Below, in pieces: positions 22,762 to 34,749 of a stretch of 64,000 nucleotides of DNA. The position numbers and the translations under genes are program-made. Positions within the stretch are counted from its first letter, which is position 1, and every line of letters starts with the position of its first letter. The stretch comes from Siphonodentalium dalli (taxonomy: Eukaryota > Mollusca > Scaphopoda > Gadilida > Siphonodentaliidae), in NCBI GenBank assembly GCA_032622095.1, contig CP136067.1, forward strand, positions 52,987,899 through 53,051,898. The letters run 5' to 3'. The notes beneath the pieces are model-generated. The model saw nothing but the letters and a program-made list of their open reading frames with translations, ran no database searches and was not told the DNA's origin.

Positions 22762-22800
22762 TAAAATATCTATCTATCTATCTATATATCGATCTACACG
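22762..22800 (+). repeat. (ATCT)n microsatellite
   Basis: Interrupted run of CTAT/ATCT tetramers. Confidence 0.85.
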
Positions 22801-23575
22801 TTCATATCTATCTCTCAGTCTCAACATTTGTTACAAATTGAGAAGAACTCGCCAATAGTATCAATGATCAAGTTGTACTGGGTTGAATTGTCATTCCGCA
22901 TTAGGTATGACGCTCATCAAGTATTCTCTTACGAAACCAACGATATGTTTATGGAGGCGATTGATAATTAATCGAATGTTATCTCTTGGGATCGAAGCCA
23001 AGGCGTAATTCTTATGTATTCATGAGGGCGAACCGGAATGATCGCCGTAACGAAGCTGATGTGTCAGAGCAGTCAAATCATCATTCTTTCGACCATCGCG
23101 TGTTTTAATTAGGGTTTGTTTTGTGAAATAAATTATGAATGAAAATAGTGTTGCAATGCGTACCCATCCTATGATACTCGCCACCGCCCTCGATGCTAAC
23201 AAAGGCTTATCTATTCTGTTTTATGTCCGGCTATAGTCACTAATCTTTACCTGTACGATTATTACATGCCAAATGACAATGTTTTATATTATGACGGCAG
23301 CACTGCAATATACACTTTACGTCGAAGTGCATGGTATATCTTATGTTGATACATTGGAAGAACGCCATTAGCCAAGCAGGGATATCGTTATGATCAACGC
23401 AGGATGACGTGATACAAGACGAGACAACTCACATACATGTGTGCCTACAATCAACACCAAACTGGAAGAGGCCAGTAATAATCTGGTCACAAAAAATCGA
23501 GTCCTCAATAGAACGTGATAACATAATGTAACACATTTGTGGAAATTGTTTTGAGGGAGGCTTACAATTGTTCTT

Positions 23576-24033
23576 TGAAGATGAATTATCCGAATTAACG
23601 CTCCCAAATTACTATTTCTTTGGCTTCGGGGGTAAAAAATATCTAATTCGAGTCGAGGAACCCACCCGTCAAAGCTCAGAGTGATCAGAATTTTGAAGTT
23701 TGTTATTTCTCGAGATGTGCAATTATTTGTGGCCCAGAAACCAGTCGTCCAACCATCGGTCATGGATATAATTGTGGATGAAGAATGGATAACTCTAAAA
23801 TCAAGTGGTAATACGGCCAAATTTCGTGATACTCAAGTGATAATACGGCCATCTTTCGTTGAACAAAATGTTGATAAATAACACGTTTTGGGAAATTTGA
23901 CACCATAGTTGACAGAGGTTAGCATTATATTGTTGCATTAATCGATTATGATAACTAAAGCGTATTTTGAAGAAATGTTGTTGTTGTTGAATCTTGATGA
24001 TATGGGGACCGTCTGATCGGATTGCGTACCTTT
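23576..24033 (+). repeat. Dispersed repeat family R1, copy 2
   Basis: Homologous to 14335-14660 and 54789-55222. Here the G tract is only five bases (CTTCGGGGGTAAAA). The end near GGGGACCGTCTGATCGGATT matches copy 3 (GGGGACCATCGAATCGGATT), suggesting a full unit of about 440-460 bp. Confidence 0.65.
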
Positions 24034-24288
24034 AACTTCTCAGTGGAGTCGTGTATATGCAAGTCTGGAGTGTACAAATGGCATGTGTGTGGCGAATATG
24101 GGAGTGATAAGGGAGTGACCGTATGGCCAATGGCGAGGTGGTATACAGGGTATACTGATATGGCCATTACTTGGTGAGGTGGATACGTATACACCTGGAG
24201 TGTCTACATGGTCATGAGTTGGGTGTATGACGTGTATGTGTATATATCGGGTGGCTATATGGTCATGGGTGTGGCCAATAGTATACGT

Positions 24289-25147
24289 CATTATCAATGA
24301 AGACGCCCCTTTGTATCTGACATATCTCCTACCAGCACGCTCCAGAGAACGATCGGAATATAACTTTAAATTTCCAAATAAATTGTATTCCTATTTCGCT
24401 AATATTGAACATTTTAAACAGTCATTTCTCCCATCCGTTGTTCTGGAATGTATCAAATTACCTGTGTATATAATCAATGCAACCTCCATTTCAGATTTCA
24501 AAGCCAATATAGGGATTATAGACCCAATAACTACCCCCCCCCCCCTCTTATTTTTATACAGGAAAAATGAAAATTAATACAATACACTGTAAAATCCGGA
24601 ATCATTGTAGTGATCTCCGTTCGGATTGTTTGATAATCACATATCCGATTCGCCTATATGCCCCTGTAACTTAGACATTGAAGACGCCAATCACTATTTT
24701 CATGTATGCCCTTTATTTATGAATCAGAGAATTGACTTCTATCGAAATCTAAGCATTAATGGCTTTCAATCATTAAAAGCAAAAATTTCTTCTAATGGGG
24801 TTAAAGGTATATCAAACCACAAGAACACTACTCTTTTTCGCATTACTCAATCTTTCATAGCTAATACAAAGCGTTTTGAACAATCCCATGTATGATATCA
24901 TTGTTAGTCTCGCCACTCATCTTTCAAACTCACTGAACTCTAGGCTTTTTTCATAACCGAGATTGGCCGACATCCGCAGCACACACACTCTGCACTACTA
25001 TTTATAAACACTATGCTACATCTGCTATGTATTTTTATGTATGTTCCATGATTGTGTCAGGAGAGGGGCAACTTATAAGTTTTGTAACTTGTGCCCCGAT
25101 CCTTATGTATATTATCTTTATAGATACATTAAAATATGTTTAAAGTA
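24289..25147 (+). pseudogene. LINE 3' end (reverse transcriptase C-terminal region), relic
   Basis: Two frames that would form one protein are visible. Frame one (to about 24530) has FLPSVVLECIKLPVYIINAT then SISDFKANI, the usual segment after the reverse transcriptase thumb. Frame two (about 24590-24895) has a zinc-knuckle-like PICPC...ANHYFHVCPLF and ends TKRFEQSHV. A 12-nt C tract at 24534-24545 separates them and causes the frameshift. About 250 bp of 3' UTR follows. The CR1/L2/jockey-like group is likely. It is non-functional. Confidence 0.65.
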
Positions 25148-25502
25148 AAGTGACCGTATGGTCTATGGTGAGGTGGATTGCAGGGTATCGGTATGTTCTG
25201 AAGGCTGCATGGCCATTGGTGAGGTGTATATGTATACATGGAGTGACTCTATAGGCATGGATGGGGTGTGTATGTATATCTTTAGTGGCTATATGATCAT
25301 GGGTGTGGCCAATAGGTATACGTCTTGGAGTGACCGTATGGTCAATGGTGAGGTGGATTGCAGGGTATCGGTATGTTCTGAAGGCTGCATGGCCATTGGT
25401 GAGGTGTATATGTATACATGGATCGAGTGACTCTATAAGCATGTGTGGTGTGTATATGTATATCTTTAGTGGCTATATGATCATGGGTGTGGCCAATATG
25501 TG

Positions 25503-25838
25503 TTTATCACATAATTTGGCCATAAAAGCAGTTTCATAATTATCGGTAATAGACACGTTTAATATCAGCGCGTGCGATGACGTCACGGCGTTCTTCAAAT
25601 AACTTGCGATCGCTGTAGTTTATGATTGTTGTTTTTGATGAATATTTCGCGTTGCTTCGGGTTTATTTGATCATGTGATAAAAGGTATCTCACACTCGTC
25701 CTATTTTATACGTAATTTATCAACCTCGTCCTCTAAATTCTATTTGAGCCTCGGTAAACATCGGCTCAAATCGAATTTAGTGAACTCGGTTGATAAATTC
25801 CGTATAAAATAGAAACTCATGTGAGATACTCTATATAT
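25503..25838. repeat. 335-bp repeat with fold-back half, family R2, copy 1
   Basis: Starts TTTATCACATAATTTGGCCA and ends CTCTATATAT. The second half is an imperfect inverted repeat: GTATCTCACACTCGTCCTAT pairs with ATAGAAACTCATGTGAGATAC around a GAGCC(N)nGGCTC apex. It is nearly identical to 47991-48326, and its first half matches 51278-51431. Confidence 0.85.
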
Positions 25839-26479
25839 GAAGTGACTGTATGGCAAATGGTGATGTGAATTGGTAAACAATGATATGACCATGATATGAA
25901 TTGGTAAACAAGGATATGACTATGAATGTGGTTATGAGTATTCAGTCGGTGGCTGGATAGTCATGAGTGAGGTGTATATGCAAGCCTGGAGTGTATGAAT
26001 GGCCGTGTGTGTGGGGGTATTGGCATATTTAGAACGGCTATATGGCCATTGGTGATGTGTATATGTGTACTTGGAGTGACTCTATTGTTATGGGTGTGGT
26101 GCATATGTATATATTGAGTGGCTACATGGCCATGGGTTGTGGCAAACAATATATACATGTAGTGATTGTATGGCCAATGGTGAGACGAATGTGCATACAA
26201 GAAGTAACTGTTGTCATGAATGTGGTGTATAGAGTGATTATACGATCATGGGTGAGGTGTAGAAGTATACCCGATGTACATACATGGTGACTCATGACTG
26301 TATAGTCAAGTGTGTGTGATGTACGAGTATACCCAAGTATGGCTGTATGGTCATGGGTGAAGTGTATGTGTGAAAAGTGACTGGCTACATGGTCATTTGT
26401 GTGGTGTTTATGTATACATGGAGCGAGTGTATCACCATGGGTGGGTTGTACAGGTGTACATTTGGGTGGATATCGCTTC

Positions 26480-28014
26480 CTAGAATATCTCAGGGATGTA
26501 TTAATCGATATAGAGGTAATGTCAGAGAGTTCTAACTTCTACGTCTTGATGGTGGTTTATATGCACAATGGGGGAAATGTTTTTCCTGATATTCGTCAAT
26601 CAATTTCGATGCCAATGAGCCAGTCTTTTGATGCTATTGAGCCAGAGTATCCACATAATGTGGCCCGTTGGAGTTCAGTTTCAAAGTTCTGTCCATTTCC
26701 GTACAAAAACATGGTCAGAATTCCGAAAGATGATTTTGGCAAAAGACCATACTGCGCCCTTTTTAATGAATTAGTCATGCCGCATAAGGTACATGGAAAA
26801 CCAGAATAGAAAATGTAGTTGTCAATTGATTAAGTAACATGGTTAATACAAAGTGAGTCACAATGTGAATAATGTTCGGGATATATCTGAAAAATCTACT
26901 TTTTAAAATCATGTTTGGATGCCATTTTGTAAACCATCTTGAGTAATTTTTACCGATTTTGGTGTAAAGTTTGTGATAGAAAAAGTCCAATAATTCTGGT
27001 AATGCCAGTGTTTGAAATAGCAAAAATTAACCAAGGTGCATCATAAACTTGTATGCAGTTGAATGGCACGGTGGGGCAATATTTACAATTTTCCATATTT
27101 TGGTCGCCATTTTGAGCTAAAGAGACAATTTGTGTACCATTGTGTTGGAATATTCATAAGAATTGGAATTCCTCACTTAGATTGCACGGTTCTTCCCATT
27201 GCTTGACGAAATATGACAAGAATACAACTGTGATTTTTTGGTGAAATTTATACCGCGTTCTGTAAAATCAAATTTTTGAACTGTGTGTATTGTCTCAACT
27301 AGTTCGAAGTATATATTTTTCGCCAGGCAGAGCCTCGCGAAAAATCATACTTCTAACTACTAACAAACGTATCGCTTCTCATCGGGGAAGCCATTGCTAT
27401 GGTACAGGAACACCCCTAGGTAAGGAACCTTAATATCATACTCACACTCACCCTCCCATTTCACTCCCCCCCCCCTTCAAGCTTTTTGTTTTGTTTTGCA
27501 AACATTCGATAGAGAAAGCTATAATGTGGCTGTCAGAATACGAACGCAAAATGGTTATAAAATGCATTTTACTTCTCGTGTAGTTAGCGTTCTGAAAGGT
27601 TTTGTATGCTGGCACCATATGGATTTCTGTGACGACATGACCTGCAAATTATACAAATTTGCCAGTGTGTGAAGGCTATTTATGGGTTGGTTTAGATTGT
27701 CAGACTCTAGAACTCTAAAAAGAGAGTTTCACCACGATTTTACATTTGTCAGGCAAGAAAACGTGAAATAAAAACTCTGATAAAACGCGTTCACGCTTTC
27801 GCTGCACAAGAAAAAAACCTGCATATTTTAAAGAGCGTTTATATTATGCTGTTTCGTGCTAGTTCTCGTAATATTATTTTTTATTGCCAATGTGATGCAA
27901 GTAATTTAAATTTTCCATCTGCCTGCTGAATGGAAATTTGGCATATAGCAGAACTTATATGGTAAATGTGGTGAATAACCCGATGTGGGATCTTTAATTG
28001 ATATAACAAAAAAA
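26480..28014. other. No recognised gene; small frames only
   Basis: An open frame at about 26399-26809 (+) runs from the minisatellite into unique sequence and has no recognisable family. A 10-nt C tract lies at 27466-27475. No transposon ends were recognised. Confidence 0.35.
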
Positions 28015-28022
28015 GTACTCAC

Positions 28023-28276
28023 CTCCATATTCCAAAATTCAATTGACTACACGGTCGAATCACCAGTTTCCAGTTGACGAGGATATCACACGAAGTAGAT
28101 ATCGTCTCAATGCGTACGCATTCAAAGAGAAAGTTGATTCTGCCAATCCAATTAGTGATGACGCGCTTGTCCAACTGTGAACATCCAACACACCCGTATT
28201 TTGTTGTGGTTACGATCGACTTAACCGGGATGGAATATCGGACAGCCAATAACCGTGGCGTTTCAATGACAAGCAA
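28023..28276 (-). CDS. Possible coding exon, unrecognised
   Basis: An open minus-strand frame of about 85 codons ends at a strong donor-like site (GGAG then GTGAGTAC at 28015-28022). The peptide contains KYGCVGCSQLDKRV and FECVRIETISTSCD. I do not recognise it and found no partner exon. It could equally be a 5' untranslated exon or chance. Confidence 0.2.
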
Positions 28277-28569
28277 CCTTTCTTTAATCTTTATTTCGAA
28301 TATTAAATCAAGCTAGGAATCGATCCGGACAACCGATTGGAGTGCTGCTGCGCAAGTCATGCTACCAATCAGCTTCATGTTAATGTAATCGCATACATAA
28401 AACATATATATCTGATTACGTTGCGCTCTCTTACACACAACCCAATGTCCATAAAACCGTTGTTCGTCCGCTTGTTGTGTGTTCGAGACAGCAGTGAAAA
28501 AAACTGTTTGCTGTTGTTCCGATCATCCTGGTGCCAGTACTATACAAACCTTTTGCATGCGTAAATTAC

Positions 28570-30365
28570 AAGATAGTAAAACATCGAGTACTATATATAT
28601 ATCGTCAATCATGCACGTTCTTATGATGTGAAATTTATTAAACTGGCTAAACTCAACATTGATTGTCATGCATTGTGTGTTTTTTATAAACTAAATTCAC
28701 GGTTAGTAATCACGTGGTTTCGAGGTTCGTGAGTTACACACACTCAAAATGGTCGAGACGAGCGCAAACGTGCACAAACATAATATAGCATGCATCAGAT
28801 CGCCCATGAACTATTTTACAAGATTTAATCACGTATATTTTGAAAGTGTTATAAATGTAATGTATATATTCATCACACAATTTGCCCCTAAATCCGGCCT
28901 CATATCTTTGGAAAGACACACGTGTATTACCGGCACGCGCAGTAACATAAGAGCTTAGAGCAATTATATCGATCCCGGATTTAGTATGGTGTTTAGTATA
29001 GTATTTAGTATTATGTCAATTAGAATATAATTATGATATTCAATTTGTGTTGGGTTATTTAGTGTTGACTGTGAGATAAACATGGATGATAAGGGTGGTT
29101 GAAAAAAATTTGTCAACACGAAAAGACACATTTAAAATGGAATAGTGTTTTCTTGAAGGTGTCTTTACTTCCTCTCTGGTTGTGATAATGCATATGCTAT
29201 TTTGGGATCAATCAAATGAAAAATGCTGCATATATAGAGAACGCCAAATGACAAATTTACAGAAAAAAAATCAAGCCTAGAAGGCTGTGGGCGGCCATCT
29301 TTTTCATCGAAAATGGTTCAGCTTCAGTCTATAGGTCATCAAGATAATGCATGTGATAATTATGCACTCAGCTGAGGGATATAGGCGTTGCTCATAAATG
29401 ACGGCTGCAGTTCCAATGAAATCAAATGTAGAAATCCAAGATTGCTAATGGCGGTCATATTTTTGAAACAATAAATCAGATTAATCGGATGAAAGATGTG
29501 ATGTCCAGAGGTGATGTTAACTGGTCGGAAGTGTCCAACAATTAAAACTTGCTGTATATGTTGGAAGAGTTCAACCCGAGGGGAGGGGTGAGAATGAAAC
29601 TTGGAAATTTCGGTCTGGTTCAAGGGGCATGCAGTTAAGAGACCAGCCATGAGAACATGGGCGTGGCGACATGACAGTTGTGGTGTCTCACCCAACCCCA
29701 ACTTTGGCCAAAATGTTCAACATTTGGAAATTTCATGCCTTAACATTCCATTTCATTGCAAATTGAAATAAATATTAGGTTGAATTGTTCCGAGAGTTTG
29801 ATATTTCAACCATGCAGTATATAGTGTGAAATTAGTAGTTTTTAGACAAGAATCGAATGTTTACCTACCTTGGATGGGCGCTTCAGAAGGGGTGAAGTTT
29901 GAAATTTCAAGTTGGGTACCAACAATAGAGACCCTCTATGGTCACGCCCCTTCACAAATGTCATACATTGCTTCAGTATTCTTCGATACATGTTAATACT
30001 TCAGATTGTTTTCCTCGAGAAAATCGCGTGGACACAGCAGTTTGAATGCGTTCTGGACAAATCTAAACATCCAAAATGCTAACCTATGTTAAAAATATAC
30101 ATTGCATGCAGATGTGCCATGTAACCACTAACACGTATATCCATGTCCAATTGCGTGCTGACTGGAACCAGATGCGTGTGGGGTGTGTGGGAGCACGAAT
30201 TTGGTCAAAATAAATTTTGAGTCTAAGTGTTCTTAGTCCAGCGGTGGCCTCGAAAATGGGGAAACTGAGTTCAAATTCGAGTGGGAGAGCACGAATTTTT
30301 CATGCGAATATCAAACGAATGTCTTAAGCCGAACGCTTAAATAAATTCACGCATCTCATGGTATT
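28570..30365. other. Non-coding stretch, nothing firm
   Basis: About 1.8 kb without recognised exon, transposon terminus or tandem array. Short AGTTTGAAATTTCAAG-type motifs near 29900 resemble those near 150-200 and suggest an old dispersed repeat. Confidence 0.35.
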
Positions 30366-30370
30366 GTGTT

Positions 30371-30717
30371 TTAAAGGGGGACTGTACACTAAATCCGGCC
30401 ATTTGTTGGGACCATCTCATTTTATACTCGACATAATCTATGCAACAAATGAATGAGTTTGAACCATGGATGAGTGCAATATACAGTCAGTTACCGTATG
30501 AACGATACAAACAACATGGTAATTATAACGAAAATGATTTTATGACTCCAGCCATAAATTCATTTTCATTATAATTACCATGTTGTTTACATTGTTGATA
30601 GAGCACAAGAGTGTATTTTGCACTAATCAATTCATTCATTTGTTGCCTACATTATGTTGAGTATAATAGGAGATGGTCCCATAAATGGCCGGATTTAGTG
30701 TACAGTACCCCTATAAA
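30371..30717. mobile_element. Palindromic TTAA MITE, family T2, copy 2
   Basis: Left TTAA at 30371-30374; the right target repeat has mutated (ATAA). The ends AGGGGGACTGTACACTAAAT and ATTTAGTGTACAGTACCCCT are inverted, and pairing continues almost to the centre near 30545. It is collinear with 12871-13221. Confidence 0.75.
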
Positions 30718-31740
30718 GGAACAAATATGGGGTAAATATTGAAATTGGGAGTCCATTTGACTTGACTAATTCTCTATTTTGGTCCAATTTACAAACAATT
30801 CAATTCAATTAAATATAATAGTAACTCTGTCATCATAAAAGACATTACAGGGACAATGCATATGACACAATTACTTATCATTAGTATATATACATGTACA
30901 TGTATACAAACACAACAAATCATTAAATAGAGAATGCATGGTATACTATAATACATCGATGTCGCGTTTAATAGATGTATACTTATGGATAATAATATAT
31001 GGATAATATATTTACCAATAAATGGTCTATGGTGTGTATCAACGAAGTTATATTTACTTATATACATGTGTGTACTCGCGCACCTACAGATGTGAACGCG
31101 CGTAAGCCTCAGGAGTTTCTGAAAAATTCCAAAATCTTTTTAATAAATATCGAAAGGTTTTTTGTTTTGCGCTCGCTATTTTTATTGAATAATTGGTTCA
31201 ACTTCAAAGTGTTTGGTCTATTGAAATAATATGGTTTGATGTATCTTACTCTCATATACCCTTTAATTTTTCACACTTCGAGATAACGCGGAATTCATCT
31301 CCTAACTCTGCATTATATAATGTGCACTTTATTTCCGAGTAGTCTCGGTTTGTCCATGATCCTTCTTCGATTGGTAATTTATGATTTATTGTCCGGAATC
31401 TCATGAGAGCGTGTATCATATATGTATCGCTGGATGACAAATATTGTTCGCGAACAAAGTTATCTTCCATAGGATTTTGGTGGAGATTTCCCACCAAGTT
31501 GAGTATTGTTCACAGCTACACGGCCGGTGTTATTGAACGAACACTGTTTCTGAGGATTTCCTTGTTTGAATTTGAGTGGTGATTTTGGCTTTTGTGTTTG
31601 CTTATGCCGATAATTCTGAGTTCTCGTTATGGCCCCTGCAGTTAATTTATAGTTTGGCAGAACGAAACTTATTTCTGATGAACTTTGCTTTTGCTGGTGC
31701 TGCCATTCTCGCTGTTGGTGTCGTGGTTGTTGATTTTAAC

Positions 31741-31790
31741 GTTGTTGTTGTTGTTGTTGTTGCTGTTGTTGTTGTTTTTTATGTTGTTGT
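31741..31790 (+). repeat. (TTG)n trinucleotide repeat
   Basis: About 12 GTT/TTG triplets with few interruptions. Read on the minus strand it gives the polyglutamine run of the LINE ORF1 relic. Confidence 0.9.
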
Positions 31791-32744
31791 TTACCTCGTA
31801 GAGGACTATTGGCGCGATCAGTTAACACAGTATTTGTTTGTGAATTATCCTGTCTGTAGTTTGGCTTGATGTTAGGCGAAAATTGCTTATTGTCGACGTA
31901 TATTCTGTCAGAAACAACTCGAGCTTTGTGTCCCTTATTTCGGGTGTCTATTGCAATCGGATTTAGCATTTCTTTCCTATACTCGTTTACCGAGGTGGGA
32001 TAATGTGATCGTTTATGTAGTATTTCGTTCCATTCAACAAACCACTAGCTTTCCCTATCGACTCCTTATCCTTCAATTTACTGAATTTAACAAGAATTGG
32101 CCGTTTCCCCTTGTCGTCAAATTTTCCCATACGCCTTACTTGCTCGAATTCTATTATCCTTACGAATATGTAGTGATTGCCTGATGAATTCTTCAAGAAC
32201 AGTTTCAGTTGTAATGTCGTCCTTGTCCCTTTCGAATTCATCTACGCCGCTGAATATTAAATCACAGTGCATTGCATCAATTTGTAAATTTGTTACCTGC
32301 TCAATCACATACTGTGTTCGTCTATCCATGAGGTCGAGTTTGGCACTTTTCTGGTATTCTTCCACTTTCATCTGTTTTTGAGCTTGGTTTGTATCGTCCA
32401 GTCTTTGTTCAAGAATGTCCTGTTTACATTCAATCGAAGCTAGCTACTCTTCCCGACAATGCTCTGACAGACTGTTCAATCGATGTGAGTTTATGATTGA
32501 TTTCTGATTTTGAATTTATGGTCCATACTGTCAGAATTGAAATTATGTGATTCAGCTTTGAGTCGGTGTCACCTCCGCTGCACATAATGCTATTCACTTC
32601 CAAGTTACTATTGTTCTGAGTGTTTGATTTAGGGTGATTATGAATGTGGGTATCCATACCTCCTCCTGTCGACGATCTGGTTGGGTTCAAGTATAGATTG
32701 ATGAGATCATGTTCACTTTGGATCGACCCTGCATTCCTTTGAAG

Positions 32745-33143
32745 TTAACCCTTTACCCAACAGAAGGGCCCTGTGCCAATGCATTCTCTTATATATGCGA
32801 GTCGACCATAGGTCGCCTCGCATATATAAGAGAATGCATTGGCTTAACACATTAAAAATATAAAATTGTTAAAGAATGTAAGAAAAAATGGTAAAAAGTG
32901 TTAAAAAAAGGTTTTTTTTAGGCCAATGCATTCTCTTATATATGCGAGGCGACCTATGGTCGACTCGCATATATAAGAGAATGCATTGGCACATGGCATA
33001 ACAGTAACTATCACAATGTGGTCAATGAGCCGGTTCCAATGATATCCATATTTGTATGGTTCTATTGAGACAGACCGAAGATATTTTAGGCTGTTAAAGC
33101 TTTATTTGGCCGGTTTTGGCCGGTTTGTTGGGTAAAGGGTTAA
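32745..33143. mobile_element. TTAA MITE family T1, copy C
   Basis: TTAA at 32745-32748 and 33140-33143. The inverted ends are CCCTTTACCCAACA and TGTTGGGTAAAGGG. Two near-perfect palindromes (about 32777-32843 and 32924-32989), each CCAATGCATTCTCTTATATA...TATATAAGAGAATGCATTGG, flank an AT-rich spacer. It is inserted in the minus-strand LINE remnant and is therefore younger than that LINE. Confidence 0.85.
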
Positions 33144-33798
33144 AGGCTTGGTTTCCAGTTTTGAAGTCGAATATTAGAATATTCTGGGGTTTCGGGGTGA
33201 AATTCATTAGACATGTCACTGTTATAGTCAGTGTTTACTACACTAAGACTATTATACACTACAGATGACAAATCTGGTTGTTCAGTTCCATTTTCACCGA
33301 CGCCGCCATCTTTGTTTACTTTTTGAATTTGAAAAGATCTGCGACAGTGTTCAAAGTTGACATCTCTACCATCGTACCTTATTTTTCCGAATTTCACGAC
33401 ACATATTAATCCATAGTATCCAATAAGTATATACATCGTAGTATATGCGAAACTGAATCTCGAAATTTAACTTATTATCGGCGTTTTCGTTCCCAAAAAA
33501 TTCAAACGTCTTTATTGTTTGCGCATGCGCACGGCATCCCTCATGAATGTTTATTTTTATTTTAGTGCATGGCCATATATTGTCTTTAAACCTGGCTTGG
33601 AACAAAATTATACAAATGACATGCAGAGGACAAATCTGCGGTGGGGGTCTATACCCAACACACCCAGACCTTGTATATATATGATGTATGTATGTTTTTG
33701 CTTCCCCCTCCCGCTGAGGCTCACAGAAATACAAAACGGCAAAACTGCCTTTTTTTTAAAGTAAATATATCTGGCCATCTATGCATCATATTAATGGG

Positions 33799-33842
33799 TT
33801 CATGTGTGGTACATGTGTGGTACATGTGTGGTACATGTGTAT
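33799..33842 (+). repeat. 11-bp minisatellite (CATGTGTGGTA)n
   Basis: About four perfect tandem copies. Confidence 0.9.
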
Positions 33843-34002
33843 CTAATTATTTTCTGATATGGAAAACGTACAGAAGGTGGTTTTATGGTGTCGAATCTTT
33901 AAGGATCAGATGCCCCGATTTTATCCTAGGAATTCACTCTTGCAATATTCATCATATCTTGTAGATATACGCTCTGCTGAATATATTTATGTCGCATACT
34001 GT

Positions 34003-34188
34003 CACGATACTTTCGTCGCCTAACTTCGTCGCCACTGTCGAGCAATTCGGCGCTTTTCAATTAGCTCTCTATCTCCATTTGGGGTAAACAAAAGTTTGGC
34101 CAATAATTTGGCCAAATGAAATTTATAATGGCCAATTTCGGACAAAATTGGCCATTGACCAATTTGGCCACCGACAGCGCGAACACTG
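34003..34188. mobile_element. Fragment of the hAT-like element of 3121-4101 (right half)
   Basis: Matches 3905-4100 from ACTTTCGTCGCCTAA through the GCCAAA-rich region to the terminus CAGCGCGAACACTG. This copy preserves the full CACTG end expected of hAT TIRs. The left half is absent. Confidence 0.65.
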
Positions 34189-34414
34189 TTTATGTGCAAA
34201 AATAAATCATTCACAATACAATTATTTTTATAATGGAAAACAAATGCCCTGTGGCCAAGTAAGTTACCCAATTTCATGGCACACATTGGGGGTCACCTAG
34301 CACTCAATTGTTACAGACAACTATAGTTATTTTCCATTGACGACAGTGTTAGCTATAAGTCCCGCCGGCCATGGGTTAAGCCCATTTGAACTTCAAGTGG
34401 TCACTTTTCCATTA

Positions 34415-34749
34415 TAACATCATCCGATACACCACTCGGTGACAACAAACATGCCCGCCTCAGATTAAACTGTAGCAATTTGAAATACCACAAATATTCT
34501 AACTTCGTTTCCGACCAACCCATGTGTACCTGTGGAGGCTGTGTTGAAGTAGAAGACACAGAACATTATCTACTTGAATGCCAATTATACAATGCACAGC
34601 GATTGTTATTTATGAACGAAGTATCTTATATATATAACTTCACCGCCAATATACTTCTACATGGTTCTAATGAACTATCGCAGGAAGATAACATAACGAT
34701 TTTCCGAGAAGTTCAGAAATACATTATTCGAACAAAAAGATTCAAATAA
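34415..34749 (+). pseudogene. LINE C-terminal fragment
   Basis: An open frame with HARLRLNCSNL, then CTCGGC...DTEHYLLECQLY, the post-reverse-transcriptase zinc-knuckle region seen in CR1/L2/jockey-type LINEs. It ends IIRTKRFK, like the copy at 24289-25147 (NTKRFEQ). Everything upstream is missing (5' truncation). Roughly 650 bp of possible 3' UTR follows up to the satellite. Confidence 0.65.

Larger units (their letters stand above)
24036..26470 (+). repeat. Degenerate minisatellite with 180-bp higher-order unit, split by two insertions
   Basis: Sub-units of about 60 bp contain ATGGCCATTGGTGAGGTGTA, TATACATGGAGTGACT and CATGGGTGTGGCCAATA. Segments at 24036-24288, 25148-25502 and 25839-26470 belong to one array. 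A LINE tail (24289-25147) and the 335-bp fold-back repeat (25503-25838) interrupt it. At 25149 and 25329 the array repeats with a 180-bp period and few changes. Confidence 0.75.
31252..33436 (-). pseudogene. LINE remnant: ORF1 followed by ORF2 C-terminus, interrupted by a MITE
   Basis: Reading on the minus strand, 33436-33144 and 32700-31740 give pieces of an ORF1 protein of the L1-ORF1-like kind. One frame has a coiled-coil-like part (MKVEEYQKSAKLDLMDRRTQ) followed by LIFSGVDEFERDKDD. Next come KRPILVKFSKLKDKESIGKA and ISDR-type C-terminal words (KGHKARVVSDRIYVDNKQ). A frameshift lies near 31985 and a polyglutamine run from the CAA repeat at 31741-31790. About 240 bp later, 31497-31252 encodes the extreme end of ORF2 (NHKLPIEEGSWTNRDYSEIK then LGDEFRVISKC). 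Endonuclease and reverse transcriptase are missing, so a large internal deletion is inferred. A TTAA MITE (32745-33143) sits in the ORF1 region. Not functional. Confidence 0.7.

Noticed and set aside
23368-23820. 150-codon minus-strand frame
   Set aside because: It overlies dispersed repeat R1, and the homologous positions in the other two copies are not open.
25158-25539. Overlapping frames of 78-100 codons on both strands
   Set aside because: Caused by the 180-bp period of the minisatellite, a multiple of three.
26399-26809. 136-codon plus-strand frame
   Set aside because: It begins in minisatellite sequence; the unique part has no recognised homology and no splice signals.
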